This document shows positions 1 through 9,313 of a DNA stretch of 64,000 nucleotides, piece by piece. The stretch is from CAVYGN01 sp964413265 (lineage in GTDB: Bacteria; Spirochaetota; Brevinematia; Brevinematales; JAOACQ01): NCBI GenBank assembly GCA_964413265.1, contig CAYPRX010000037.1:1-64000 (forward strand), written 5' to 3'. The stretch's first letter is position 1. Every line of letters starts with the position of its first letter. The notes under the pieces are model-generated. The model was not told the origin of the DNA, searched no databases, and saw nothing but the letters and a program-made list of their open reading frames with translations. The position numbers were made by a program, and so were the translations under genes.

Positions 1-35
1 TAACAAGAATATTATCTAATCATATATAGATATTA

Positions 36-64
36 TTGAGAGAAAATCAGTTTAAAATTAATAT
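36..64 (+). promoter_or_regulatory. Putative sigma70 promoter of the POTRA/barrel gene
   Basis: A TTGAGA element (36-41), a 17-bp spacer and TAATAT (59-64) lie in AT-rich DNA. The match is 5/6 at -35 and 4/6 at -10. Transcription would start near 71 and give a leader of about 110 nt if translation begins at 181. Read by eye only. Confidence 0.42.
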
Positions 65-180
65 AGTGATAAAAAAAAGCTATTTAACGTTGATTGGTTA
101 TGATCGATGAGGAGAATATTCTTTTAGTGGATGATATATCCGTTATCCGGTCGAATATGGGAAGCTGTCAGGGTTTTATT

Positions 181-1473
181 ATGAGAATATTCGGTTTAAT
201 TTTTGTCATTATATTATTGATATTTTGCTGTTCCGGATTATACTGCGTTCAGATTACTGTAGCATCGATAAGTGTGGTTAGCAATACCAGGACAAGAGAT
301 TTTATAATTACCCAGGAACTGGAATTCAATACCGGTAAAACCTATGAAAAACAGGAATTTGAAGGGCTTATCTCTAATAGTCTGCAGAATCTTAAAAATC
401 TTGGAATATTCGGTGACGTAAGTATAACTTATACAATGAAAGATGACATCTCGGCTGACATTGTAGTGGCCGCAGTTGATAAGTGGACCCTTTTCCCAAT
501 ACCCATATATTATTACGACACTAAAATCGGTTCGAGTGTAATGATTAAACTTATTGAAGATAATCTGGCCGGTCTGAATCAGGCTGTTGAAGTTGATTAT
601 GATTATGAAAGTATACCTAACTATCAGGATTTTTCCCTGCAGTACAGTTATCCAAGGGTTCTGGGAACTTATTTTAATACAAAGTTCGATTTTTCATATA
701 CAACTTTCAGTGATACTGTTTATGATATGAATGGAAACCTTTTATATCAGGCTAACTATTCGTCTTTCAGTAATTATGTAAGGTTTGATAGAAAATTCAA
801 GGAAAGTGATTCACAGATAGTTGTTTTCATAGAATCCAGCATTCAATATGTTACGAACATAGTTTTGATAAATAATGAAAACCAGGTCGTTCAAAATGGT
901 TTTTATTTTTATCCTGGAATTGGTATTGAAGAAGGTATTATAAATTACGATATCGGCGAGATATGGGGCCATTTTTACCGGTTTAAGGTTGCCCTTTCCC
1001 CCCTATCTTTCGGTGTACAGACGGAACTGCGGGCTGATGAGTATTTTCGCTTCTGGGATAAGAGCGGAATTGCGCTGAAGTGTGACTTTCAGTCAAGCTC
1101 GATTGACGAGCTGCTGCTTACTCCTGATGAAATCCGGGGAATAAGCCTTGGTCAGATTCGAGGGAATTATCTTATCTATGAGAATTTTGAATTCCGTCCC
1201 TTTATATTTACCATACCATGGCCTACCGATCTGGATTTTTATATTCCCTTTTTCATTGATTCTGGAGACGGTATTTTATCCGGACAGAGCATTGAAAGTG
1301 GATCATACAGCATCACGGCTGGAATCGGTCTTCGTTTTTATCCAAGGTATTTCGGGGAAACTGATTCCTGCATAAGACTTGATTTCGGGGTGATTTTGCC
1401 TTATTTATTTGCCGGGTATTCTTTTAATCAAATTTTTTATTTTGCTTTTAATTTCAGTGATGAGTTTGATTAG
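181..1473 (+). CDS. Outer-membrane protein with one POTRA domain and a beta-barrel (Omp85/BamA-like)
   Basis: Predicted 430-residue exported protein. From the ATG at 181 the N-terminus reads MRIFGLIFVIILLIF, a Sec signal peptide; the frame is open back to a TTG at 94, but that would bury the signal, so 181 is preferred although its Shine-Dalgarno is weak. After cleavage a POTRA-like module follows (about residues 22-100 of the mature start): a strand, a region ending in a TRTRDFII-type strand, the typical 'EL-F--G' turn, a helix with LKNLGIFGDV, and a closing strand. The remaining 300 or so residues alternate aromatic and polar residues (many Y, F, N), as in an outer-membrane barrel. BamA/TamA proteins usually carry several POTRA domains and a larger barrel, so this is a small relative, perhaps a patatin-free D15-type or insertion factor. 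The C-terminus (NFSDEFD) lacks the usual terminal Phe signature. It abuts convergent glgX by 4 nt. Confidence 0.6.
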   Translation: MRIFGLIFVIILLIFCCSGLYCVQITVASISVVSNTRTRDFIITQELEFNTGKTYEKQEFEGLISNSLQNLKNLGIFGDVSITYTMKDDISADIVVAAVDKWTLFPIPIYYYDTKIGSSVMIKLIEDNLAGLNQAVEVDYDYESIPNYQDFSLQYSYPRVLGTYFNTKFDFSYTTFSDTVYDMNGNLLYQANYSSFSNYVRFDRKFKESDSQIVVFIESSIQYVTNIVLINNENQVVQNGFYFYPGIGIEEGIINYDIGEIWGHFYRFKVALSPLSFGVQTELRADEYFRFWDKSGIALKCDFQSSSIDELLLTPDEIRGISLGQIRGNYLIYENFEFRPFIFTIPWPTDLDFYIPFFIDSGDGILSGQSIESGSYSITAGIGLRFYPRYFGETDSCIRLDFGVILPYLFAGYSFNQIFYFAFNFSDEFD

Positions 1474-1477
1474 CCGA

Positions 1478-3613
1478 TTATTTCCCAATAAATAACTCTA
1501 TGGATCTGGAAGTTGAAAGAAATCTGTCCTGATCTTTCAGAGGTGTTTCCATACCTTCAGCTATAAAATCTTCTCCATACGGAAGGCTCGTGTCGACTAT
1601 TTTAAACCACTTTAACCCTTTTCTAAGACTCGGCAGGCGGCTGTTGATGTCCTTCTCATCAGCGTTAATTGCTAGAAATATGAGATATTCCCCGAGTTCT
1701 GATTTTTCCTCACTTCCGTCCAGTACATAACTTAAAAATCTCAATTCCGGGTTATTCCAATCAGGAGTTTTTAGATTCCAGTCAAACCATGCACAATCGG
1801 GTTTATTATTGCTGGTATTATCGAGTCCGTTGAAAAATTTTTTTCTCTGCAGGATATTATATTTCTTCCTTAGAGCGATGGCTTTCCTGAAAAATTCTAT
1901 CATTCCAGAATTGATATTGGTCAGTTTCCAGTTTATCCAGCTCATGGCATTGTCCTGACAGTAAGCATTGTTATTACCCTTTTGAGTCCTTAAGAATTCA
2001 TCCCCTGCCATGAACATTGGAGTGCCCAGCGAAAAACTTACAAGCGAAATATAATTTTTTATAAGTTTATGACGCAGTTGTAATATCTTCGGATCTGTTG
2101 TTTCCCCCTCTACGCCGCAATTCACAGAATTGTTATCGTTATTTCCATCACGGTTTCCATTCATGTTATCTTCATTATGTTTAAAACTGTATGAAACCAG
2201 GTCATATAATGTAAACCCGTCATGGCAGGTTATGAAATTAATGCTGTTGTATGCCGACCTGCCGCTGTTTCCGTATAGATCAGCAGAACCGGTAACCCTT
2301 TTTGCCAGATCATTGGCCTGTCCCATATCCCCCTTGATAAACTTTCTTGCTGTATCGCGGAATTTACCGTTCCATTCAGCCCAGTCTATGGGAAAATTAC
2401 CAACCTGGTAGGTGCTCAAATCCCATGGTTCTGCTATAAGCTTGACATGGGAGAGAATGGGGTCCTGGGATATGGCATCGAAAAAAGATGCTGATTTTTG
2501 GAACATGCCTCCTTCTCTTCCTAACACTGAAGCAAGGTCGAAACGGAACCCGTCGACATGCATTACCTCGGCCCAGTATCTCAGAGAATCCATCACCAGA
2601 CGAATTACAGGGGGGTTTGTCAAATTGACGGTGTTCCCGCATCCGGTAATATTGATATAGAACCTTTCTGGTTCTGTCGTATCACCCCATAAATAATAAT
2701 AAGTTGGGTTGTCTATTCCCCTGAATGATATGGTAGGTCCTAATTCATTGCTTTCTGCTGTATGGTTATAAACGACGTCCAGTATGACTTCAATCCCTGC
2801 CTTGTGAAGTTGTCTGATCATGGTTTTAAATTCTTTAACCTGACAGCCGGGATATTTTTGGGTTCCATAGCTGATTTCAGGTGCGAAAAAGCCCGCTGTA
2901 TTGTATCCCCAGTAATTAGTTAAATTTTTATCAATAAGGAAATCTTCGATATAAAATTCCTGAATCGGCAATAATTCAACAGCGTTTATTCCTAATGATT
3001 TGAGGTATGGTATTTTTTCAGTGAAAGAAAGGAAAGTTCCGGGATATTTGACAGCGGAAGAAGGGTGGGCTGTAAAACCCCTGACATGTGCTTCATATAT
3101 AATGAGTTTATCAAAGGGTATTTCAATAAGGGCGTCTCCATGCCAGTCAAAAGTATCATCAATCACTATACACTTGGGGACGATATCCGTATTATCCCTG
3201 CTGTCGAATTCAAGGTCCTTTCTTGTTGAATTTGGATTGTAAGCCAGCAGAAGATTTTCTTTATTGTAAAATTTATGAGTAAATGCCTTTGCATAAGGAT
3301 CTATCAGGAGTTTGTTAGGATTAAATCGCAAGCCGGTTTGGGGGTTATAATCTCCTGTGACTTTATATGCATAAAGTTGGCCGGCCTTAAGTCCTTGAAC
3401 GAAACAGTGCCAGATATTTTTAGTTTTTTCATCCAGGCGTATGATATCGGTAGGCATACCTGATGGTTTATCGAATAAGAGAAGATAAACCTCGCGTGCA
3501 TGTTCAGAATATATTGCGAAATTGACGCCTGCGGAAGAAAGAGATGCGCCCATCGGATAAAAAAGGCCTTTGGATATTTTCTTTTTTGTTTTATTTTCTA
3601 AATGATAATTCAT
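1478..3613 (-). CDS. glgX: Glycogen debranching enzyme GlgX (GH13 isoamylase type)
   Basis: Hydrolyses alpha-1,6 branches of glycogen or limit dextrins in the cytosol. The N-terminal CBM48 module (about residues 15-105) is followed by a GH13 (alpha/beta)8 barrel with all four conserved regions visible: DVVYNH (region I), GFRFDLAS (region II, catalytic nucleophile Asp), IAEPWD (region III, acid/base Glu) and FITCHDGFTLYDL (region IV, His-Asp). Length (711 residues from this start) is normal for GlgX/TreX. The frame is open back to an ATG at 3694, but the ATG at 3613 has a strong GGGAGAAG Shine-Dalgarno just upstream and a promoter lies inside the extension, so 3613 is chosen. It is transcribed divergently from pckG, so storage-glucan breakdown and gluconeogenesis flank one control region. 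No other glg gene is adjacent; the exported CBM48 protein at 22041-22766 is the only other glucan-related gene here. Confidence 0.93.
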   Translation of the reverse strand: MNYHLENKTKKKISKGLFYPMGASLSSAGVNFAIYSEHAREVYLLLFDKPSGMPTDIIRLDEKTKNIWHCFVQGLKAGQLYAYKVTGDYNPQTGLRFNPNKLLIDPYAKAFTHKFYNKENLLLAYNPNSTRKDLEFDSRDNTDIVPKCIVIDDTFDWHGDALIEIPFDKLIIYEAHVRGFTAHPSSAVKYPGTFLSFTEKIPYLKSLGINAVELLPIQEFYIEDFLIDKNLTNYWGYNTAGFFAPEISYGTQKYPGCQVKEFKTMIRQLHKAGIEVILDVVYNHTAESNELGPTISFRGIDNPTYYYLWGDTTEPERFYINITGCGNTVNLTNPPVIRLVMDSLRYWAEVMHVDGFRFDLASVLGREGGMFQKSASFFDAISQDPILSHVKLIAEPWDLSTYQVGNFPIDWAEWNGKFRDTARKFIKGDMGQANDLAKRVTGSADLYGNSGRSAYNSINFITCHDGFTLYDLVSYSFKHNEDNMNGNRDGNNDNNSVNCGVEGETTDPKILQLRHKLIKNYISLVSFSLGTPMFMAGDEFLRTQKGNNNAYCQDNAMSWINWKLTNINSGMIEFFRKAIALRKKYNILQRKKFFNGLDNTSNNKPDCAWFDWNLKTPDWNNPELRFLSYVLDGSEEKSELGEYLIFLAINADEKDINSRLPSLRKGLKWFKIVDTSLPYGEDFIAEGMETPLKDQDRFLSTSRSIELFIGK

Positions 3614-3655
3614 ATCTTCTCCCGGGTCGAAACTGTCTCTGATAATCTGGATTAA

Positions 3656-3684
3656 ATGATAAAATATTATGGTATTTTCTTCAA
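3656..3684 (-). promoter_or_regulatory. Putative sigma70 promoter of glgX
   Basis: On the minus strand TTGAAG (3684-3679), a 17-bp spacer and TATCAT (3661-3656) are seen, 4/6 and 5/6 matches. Transcription would begin near 3649, about 36 nt upstream of the ATG at 3613. This placement supports the downstream glgX start. Confidence 0.45.
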
Positions 3685-3764
3685 AAATTACCATCTTTAT
3701 TGAGCCTTATTTGAAGTTCGAGCACCGGTATAACAACATTATAATACAGAAATATAATTTTAAT

Positions 3765-3798
3765 TTGAAGCTATGCTGGTATTGAAGCTATGCTGGTA
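3765..3798 (+). repeat. Two perfect tandem copies of a 17-bp unit upstream of pckG
   Basis: The unit TTGAAGCTATGCTGGTA occurs at 3765-3781 and again at 3782-3798 with no mismatch. The next three bases (3799-3801, TTG) begin a third copy and are the first half of the pckG -35 element. The repeats therefore occupy about -37 to -70 relative to the predicted start, the usual place for activator sites. Confidence 0.85.
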
Positions 3799-3827
3799 TT
3801 GCCAATAAGCAAAATTAATGATATAAT
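3799..3827 (+). promoter_or_regulatory. Putative sigma70 promoter of pckG
   Basis: TTGCCA (3799-3804), a 17-bp spacer and a perfect TATAAT (3822-3827). Transcription would start near 3834, leaving about 40 nt of leader that contains the Shine-Dalgarno AAAGGAGTGG before the ATG at 3875. It directly abuts the tandem 17-bp repeats. Confidence 0.65.
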
Positions 3828-3874
3828 CCTTCGCTTGAATTTATAATGATATAGTAAGGAAAAGGAGTGGAAAG

Positions 3875-5665
3875 ATGTCTTATCCTACAAAAAACGAAAA
3901 ACTGATAAAATGGGTCGATGAAATTGCAGAACTCTGTAAGCCCGATAAGATATACTGGTGTGATGGAAGCGATGAAGAATATGACCGGATGGCGGATAGC
4001 CTTGTCAAGAACGGAACTTTCATAAAATTAAATCCTCAAAAAAGGCCAAACAGCTATTATGCAAGATCAGATGTTGGAGATGTCGCAAGGGTTGAAGACA
4101 GAACCTTCATATGTTCCCATAATCAAAGCGATGCAGGTCCGACAAATAACTGGAAGGATCCGGTTGAAATGAAGAGCATAATGCTTAAACTTTACAGTGG
4201 TTCTATGAATGGAAGGACCATGTATGTAATACCCTACAGCATGGGCCCTATCGGCTCTCCTATTTCTCATATTGGAATAGAAATAACCGATTCCGCTTAC
4301 GTCGTCTGCAATATGCGTATTATGACGAGGATAGGTTCCAAGGTCCTTGAAACACTGGGCAACGGCGGCTTTGTTCCATGCCTCCATTCCGTCGGAAAAC
4401 CTCTAAGACCCGGAGAAAGGGATGTCAGCTGGCCATGCAATCCTGATAATAAATATATTGTTCATTTTCCTGAGGAAAAGACTATCTGGTCTTACGGTTC
4501 AGGCTATGGAGGCAACGCCCTGCTTGGAAAGAAATGCTTTTCCCTGAGAATAGCTTCAGTCATGGCCAGGAATGACGGATGGCTGGCTGAACACATGCTT
4601 ATTCTGGGTATAACACCACCTGACGGAGTAAAAAAGTATATAGCGGCGGCATTTCCAAGCGCTTGCGGGAAAACAAATCTGGCTATGATGATCCCGACTT
4701 TACCGGACTGGAAAGTGGAGTGTGTAGGAGATGACATAGCCTGGATGAAATTCGGCAAGGACGGGCGTCTTTACGCAATAAATCCCGAGGCTGGTTTTTT
4801 TGGAGTTGCGCCCGGGACATCAATGAAATCTAATCCGAATGCGATGCTTACTATTACTAAGAATTCTATATTTACAAATACCGCAATAACTCCGGATGGT
4901 GATGTATGGTGGGAGGAAATGGGCGATAATAAACCCTCCAACCTCACTGACTGGAACGGTAATGCCTGGACACCGGCAAGCGATAAAAAAGCCGCACATC
5001 CTAATGCCAGGTTTACGGCTCCGGCTGCTCAATGCCCTGTAATAGATACGGAATGGGAAAATCCCGATGGCGTGCCAATTTCAGCTTTTCTCTTCGGAGG
5101 CAGACGATCTTCAGTTGTGCCGCTTGTCTATGAATCTTTTAGCTGGAATCATGGAGTTTTCCTCGGTTCAATTATGGGAAGTGAAACCACTGCAGCTGCT
5201 TCGGGAGCTGTCGGCCAGTTAAGAAGAGACCCTTTTGCAATGCTTCCCTTCTGCGGTTATAATATGGGGGATTATTTCAAACACTGGATAAATATCGGGA
5301 AGAAAACGGAAGCCAGCAAGCTTCCAAAGATATACACCGTTAACTGGTTCAGAAAAAATAAAGAAGGCAAATGGCTTTGGCCGGGCTATGGCGAGAACAG
5401 CAGGGTCCTGAAATGGATTTACGAAAGGATCTCCGGGACTGGAAAAGCGGTCAGGACTCCCATAGGGTATATTCCTTCGAATGGTGCTCTTGATTTAACC
5501 TCGCTTAAGCTGGATCCTGCCGATGTCAAGAATCTTTTTATTATTGATCCGGATGAATGGAAAAAAGAGATACCTGATATCAGAGCTCATTTTTCCCGTT
5601 TTGGTGACAGGATGCCGGATGAGCTTTTACGGGAACTCGAGGATCTTGAAAAAAGGTTACTCTAA
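3875..5665 (+). CDS. pckG: Phosphoenolpyruvate carboxykinase (GTP)
   Basis: Interconverts oxaloacetate + GTP and PEP + CO2 + GDP in the cytosol. The 596-residue length and the signatures identify the GTP-dependent family rather than the ATP family: the kinase-1 P-loop FPSACGKTN (about residues 260-268) with the reactive Cys, followed by the GDDIAWMKFG metal-binding stretch, NPEAGFFGVAPGT, and FLFGGRRSS nearer the C-terminal third. The start has an excellent Shine-Dalgarno (AAGGAGTGG, 5 nt spacing). It has its own promoter behind two tandem repeats and converges with the DUF1015 gene, overlapping it by 9 nt. In fermentative anaerobes the enzyme may run either toward oxaloacetate (CO2 fixation, succinate) or toward PEP; the sequence does not decide which. 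Confidence 0.95.
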   Translation: MSYPTKNEKLIKWVDEIAELCKPDKIYWCDGSDEEYDRMADSLVKNGTFIKLNPQKRPNSYYARSDVGDVARVEDRTFICSHNQSDAGPTNNWKDPVEMKSIMLKLYSGSMNGRTMYVIPYSMGPIGSPISHIGIEITDSAYVVCNMRIMTRIGSKVLETLGNGGFVPCLHSVGKPLRPGERDVSWPCNPDNKYIVHFPEEKTIWSYGSGYGGNALLGKKCFSLRIASVMARNDGWLAEHMLILGITPPDGVKKYIAAAFPSACGKTNLAMMIPTLPDWKVECVGDDIAWMKFGKDGRLYAINPEAGFFGVAPGTSMKSNPNAMLTITKNSIFTNTAITPDGDVWWEEMGDNKPSNLTDWNGNAWTPASDKKAAHPNARFTAPAAQCPVIDTEWENPDGVPISAFLFGGRRSSVVPLVYESFSWNHGVFLGSIMGSETTAAASGAVGQLRRDPFAMLPFCGYNMGDYFKHWINIGKKTEASKLPKIYTVNWFRKNKEGKWLWPGYGENSRVLKWIYERISGTGKAVRTPIGYIPSNGALDLTSLKLDPADVKNLFIIDPDEWKKEIPDIRAHFSRFGDRMPDELLRELEDLEKRLL

Positions 5666-6889
5666 GGAATAAATGACAAGGCCGTCCCTTAGTTTTGGTT
5701 CGAACCAGGTCGATTTAGGCGGCATCAGACGTGAGGATTCCGTGATTTTTATCAAGTCATTGATATTGACAGGATATAGAGAAAAGGCGGCCATAGCATC
5801 TCTATTGTCCACCTTATTTATAAGATATTCCTCCCCCTTATTTCCTTCTGTAAAAATCAGATTTTCGGAAGTCCGCGGATCATTGATGCCGAGGATCGGT
5901 GCAAGGATGAATTTTTGCAGGATGGAAACATCCAGCGATTCCAATGGATCTTCTGCTGTTAATTTTTTCTTAATTGTCATAAGGTATTTTGTGTTATTCA
6001 TGTACATTCCGATGACACCCTTTTTACCAGGTGTTATTGAAGAAGCGGAATAAATGATATCAAAACTTTTATTAATTTCAGAGATCATCTCTTCATGATT
6101 TTTACCATTGAGGTCTTTTACCAATCTGTTATAGGATAATACTTTCAGCTGAGAAGCCGGGAAAATGACGGCCAAAAAATACCCAAAAGAGGGGTTTTGT
6201 CCCTGTGCTTTTTCTCGCCATACATTGGCGGCGGAAGCCGCCCTGTGATGACCGTCCGCAATGTAAAAAGCGTTTGTTTTTTGGAAATACTCCTGAAGTC
6301 TCTTAATATCATTTTTTTCACTTAAAATCCAAAGTTTGTTTTCAACCTTATTCTCATCAATAAAATCATAGACGGGCAATTTCTCTGAAAACTGCTTTAT
6401 TATTGCAAAATAAATACTGCTGTCATTATTTTTATCCTCAAATGCAAGAAATACAGGACCTGTATCAGCTTTGACAGTTTTTATATGGTTTGTCCTATCC
6501 ATTTCTTTGTCACGTCGTGTAAGCTCATGCTTTTTTATAAGATTTCTTTCGTATTCTTCACAGGATACTGCAGCATAAATGCCGGTCTGCGTCTGTCCGT
6601 TCAAAGTCTGGGACAGAATGTAAAAGCAGTCTGAAGAGTCTTTGAGTAAAATATTTTTCTTGATAAATGACTTAAAATTTTCCCTGGCTTTTGAATAAAC
6701 AGCTGGAGAGTATTCGTCATACGGATTGTCAAGATCAGCTTCTGCCCTTGTAACATGGAAAAAAGAAAATGGATTGTTCTTTACTGCATCCCTGACTTCC
6801 TCAACCGACACAACATCATAAGGAGGGACATTAAGGAGGGTTGCATATCTTCGATCCGGTCGGATCGCAGGGAAAGGCTTTATGATCAT
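5657..6889 (-). CDS. DUF1015 family protein (COG4198)
   Basis: 410 residues. The N-terminus MIIKPFPAIRPD and the central motif FYIADGHHRAASA (about residues 215-225) are hallmarks of the DUF1015 family. The DGHHR box resembles the GxHR/GERR phosphate-binding box of ParB/sulfiredoxin-fold proteins, a fold also used by archaeal ADP-dependent serine kinase; a nucleotide- or phospho-transfer role is inference. In other bacteria this family often sits beside serine-biosynthesis genes; here the neighbours are pckG and a TPR cluster. The frame opens with an ATG at 6901, but the ATG at 6889 has GAGGAAAA just upstream and gives the conserved family N-terminus, so it is preferred. Cytosolic: no signal or membrane segment. 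Molecular function not established. Confidence 0.8.
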   Translation of the reverse strand: MIIKPFPAIRPDRRYATLLNVPPYDVVSVEEVRDAVKNNPFSFFHVTRAEADLDNPYDEYSPAVYSKARENFKSFIKKNILLKDSSDCFYILSQTLNGQTQTGIYAAVSCEEYERNLIKKHELTRRDKEMDRTNHIKTVKADTGPVFLAFEDKNNDSSIYFAIIKQFSEKLPVYDFIDENKVENKLWILSEKNDIKRLQEYFQKTNAFYIADGHHRAASAANVWREKAQGQNPSFGYFLAVIFPASQLKVLSYNRLVKDLNGKNHEEMISEINKSFDIIYSASSITPGKKGVIGMYMNNTKYLMTIKKKLTAEDPLESLDVSILQKFILAPILGINDPRTSENLIFTEGNKGEEYLINKVDNRDAMAAFSLYPVNINDLIKITESSRLMPPKSTWFEPKLRDGLVIYSLE

Positions 6890-7060
6890 TTTTTTCCTCA
6901 TTGCTAATTACAAATAAATAATATATTAATTCATAATTCTTTTCCACTTTTCAATAAAGGCATGAGCCCTTTGAATTAATATTTTTAATAAATATGTAGA
7001 TAATATATAATAGGGGGATCATAATTTAGATTGATTAATGTTGTTGATTGGGAGTAAAAG

Positions 7061-7864
7061 ATGCGTTCATTTCATTTTATTTTAATTCTTCTTTTTTTTA
7101 TAATTTCTTTTATGAAAGGACTTGAACTTGATGAAGCAAGTTACAATTTTGCTGAAAAATTATTATCTCAAAAAAAATACGCCCAGGCCCTTGATGAATT
7201 CGACAGATTTACCGGCAAGTTTCCTGATTCTCATTTTTTTAATAAAGCGCTTATGGAAAAAGCAAGAATATATTATATTTTAAAAAATTATGATAAATCG
7301 ATTTCCTGCTATACGGCTCTTGAAAATAACGCCGTGAATGATACTGATAGAAAAACCGCAGTTTTCGGCAAGGGTGAAAATTATTACAGACTGAAAAATT
7401 GGGCGGAAGCAGCCGAAAGCTTCAAAAGATTTGCTTTTAACTATAAAAGCTCACCCGTCCATCATGCGGCTTTATATTATGCGGGTAAATCTTATGAATA
7501 CTTAAACCGGTACCCTGAAGCAAGGGTTTTTTTTGAGTGCCTGGTATTAAATTATCCTTCGAGTCCTTATTACGCGGAAGCGGAAAAAGAACTGACGGCA
7601 GAGAATATTGTTAAATTGACTGATGTTATAATAAATCCTGTGACTGAAAGCGAACCGGCCATTAATACAGGTCAGAATGTATTACCCTCAAATGATAATA
7701 AAAAGAAACAGGAAGAGATTCGTAGATATGAGGAATTGATTGAGTTAAAAGCGAAACTTCTGGATTTAAAAGAGAAGGCGATAAATGAAAAAAAAGATAT
7801 CCTTTATGAAACAAATATCACTAGTAATTTGAACCTGATTAATGTCACAAACGTTTCAAATTAA
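7061..7864 (+). CDS. Exported TPR protein, CpoB/YbgF-like, first gene of the TPR cluster
   Basis: 267 residues. A Sec signal peptide (MRSFHFILILLFFIISFMKG) precedes four or five TPR-like helical hairpins (about residues 25-180) of the type seen in CpoB/YbgF/BamD, with repeated 'A-Y-AL--F--F---YP-S' spacing. The C-terminal 60 residues are charged and coiled-coil-like (KKKQEEIRRYEELIELK). The start follows GGGAG at good spacing. It begins a same-strand run of six genes separated by 8-35 nt and is probably co-transcribed with them; a TATAAT at 7006-7011 may be the -10 element, but I found no convincing -35. No Tol/Pal genes are nearby, so a CpoB function is not supported by context. Periplasmic scaffold is inferred. 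Confidence 0.72.
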   Translation: MRSFHFILILLFFIISFMKGLELDEASYNFAEKLLSQKKYAQALDEFDRFTGKFPDSHFFNKALMEKARIYYILKNYDKSISCYTALENNAVNDTDRKTAVFGKGENYYRLKNWAEAAESFKRFAFNYKSSPVHHAALYYAGKSYEYLNRYPEARVFFECLVLNYPSSPYYAEAEKELTAENIVKLTDVIINPVTESEPAINTGQNVLPSNDNKKKQEEIRRYEELIELKAKLLDLKEKAINEKKDILYETNITSNLNLINVTNVSN

Positions 7865-7876
7865 GAGGAGAATCGG

Positions 7877-9289
7877 ATGAAATTATTCGCCGGATTATTA
7901 ATACTTTTTTTTACTGTCAGGATGTCATTTTGTTCGATTCAAAACCTTTCCGGTAAGCTCATATCTTTTTTTCTTGATGAAGATACTCTTTCTTTTTATC
8001 TAGAAGATCCTGCTCCTCCTTCAGAAGACCTGAGGGAACTGCTCTTCAAAGACCAACCGCCTTCATCATCCATTACCATGATAGTAGATGGAAAACCTTA
8101 TAGACTGAGTGAGATCGTTGGATCATCGGCTGTTAAAGCTGAGAGGATAGGCGATTGTTCTCTTTCTTATAATTTTAAGGTAAGTTCGATTTTTTTCCGG
8201 ATTATATTTTTAATTACAAATCTTGAAAATTTAAGTAATAATTCGATTGTCTGCTTAATTCACTTGAGAAATGACGGAACAAATAATTCTTCAGTGGGGG
8301 CTAAATTTCTCTTTGACACGGTTTATGGTGAAAATTTTAGAAAACCCGCCCTTTATATATCTGACAGGGAAAAAATTGAATACGACAGGCTTTTTGGAAT
8401 TGAGAATCTGCCACAGTTCGTATTTTCCGGTCTGTACAATTCAGATCTTCCTTCTTTCGGAAAGGGATTGTTCATTTACCCGTATCTCAATGGGCAAAAG
8501 CCGGAAAAGCTCATAATCGGGAACTGGAAGAAACTTAATGATAATGAATTATCTTACAAAATAGAGCCTCAGTCTCATTTCAGATACTATATCTACTCGG
8601 ATCCTGATGCAGCTGTGGCTGTTTATTTCAACAACATCAATCTTAAAACCGGTGAAGAAACAAATTTTGGAACTGTTTTGTCTGTAAACAAACTTTCACC
8701 TGTTTTTATTACCTATGATCAGAAAAATCGTACTAATATACCTGATAATATTTTGAATACAAATGCTGCAGGTTTAATCCCCGGTGACAGTGCATCTCTG
8801 AAAAGGGAGATTGATATACTTGAAAAGCTTTCTACAGTAATTGACAGGCTGAATTTTCTAATTTCCAATGGTGAGTTTCAGATTAAAGGTACTCAAGAAA
8901 ATTCTAATTTTGAAAAAGGTCTTGAAAAATCAGTCCATGAACCTGTCAATGAAACCGGACATCCCCTATCGAATGTGGAAACCTCAGAAAGCCTGAAAAC
9001 TAATATTGCTAGACTTGAACAGCAGTATAATGATAAAATAGCCGAACTGAAGAATTATTATGATAGTTTGATCAGGAAAAGGGAAGATGAAAATAGACAA
9101 ACTTCAGGTTCTGATAAACAGCGGTTAAAAAAAATTGAAAATGTTGATAAGGCTATATCACAGATAAATAAAAAAATTAGTGCAATTGAAGAACTGCTTG
9201 AAATGAACCATGATTTCGAAAATTTGCCTGCAGAAAAAATAGATGAGATTGAACTGAAAATCAAGGATATAGAAAATAAGCTTGACTGA
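7877..9289 (+). CDS. Exported protein of unknown function with beta-rich domain and C-terminal coiled coil
   Basis: 470 residues; I do not recognise the family. A signal peptide (MKLFAGLLILFFTVRMSFC) may be followed by a Cys at residue 19; it is not a convincing lipobox. Residues about 20-290 look like an all-beta region with many aromatic/Gly turns (FLFDTVYGE, FGKGLFIYPYLNG). From about 300 to the end the sequence is strongly helical and charged, with heptad patterns (ARLEQQYNDKIAELKNYY, KIENVDKAISQINKKISAIEE) typical of a coiled coil. Shine-Dalgarno AAGAGGAG lies just before the ATG, 12 nt after the previous stop. Being sandwiched between exported TPR proteins suggests that it is a periplasmic partner in the same assembly; that is inference. 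Confidence 0.62.
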   Translation: MKLFAGLLILFFTVRMSFCSIQNLSGKLISFFLDEDTLSFYLEDPAPPSEDLRELLFKDQPPSSSITMIVDGKPYRLSEIVGSSAVKAERIGDCSLSYNFKVSSIFFRIIFLITNLENLSNNSIVCLIHLRNDGTNNSSVGAKFLFDTVYGENFRKPALYISDREKIEYDRLFGIENLPQFVFSGLYNSDLPSFGKGLFIYPYLNGQKPEKLIIGNWKKLNDNELSYKIEPQSHFRYYIYSDPDAAVAVYFNNINLKTGEETNFGTVLSVNKLSPVFITYDQKNRTNIPDNILNTNAAGLIPGDSASLKREIDILEKLSTVIDRLNFLISNGEFQIKGTQENSNFEKGLEKSVHEPVNETGHPLSNVETSESLKTNIARLEQQYNDKIAELKNYYDSLIRKREDENRQTSGSDKQRLKKIENVDKAISQINKKISAIEELLEMNHDFENLPAEKIDEIELKIKDIENKLD

Positions 9290-9313
9290 TTTCAATTTGG
9301 AGAGCCGTAGGAG

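Noticed and set aside
94..180. Upstream TTG/ATG starts (94, 100) for the POTRA/barrel gene
   Set aside because: They would place 27-29 charged residues before a clear signal peptide beginning at 181.
6960..7060. Promoter of the TPR cluster with TATAAT at 7006-7011
   Set aside because: The -10 is perfect but the best -35 at 17 bp (TTTTAA) is poor; other spacings give nothing better, so it is only mentioned under the gene.
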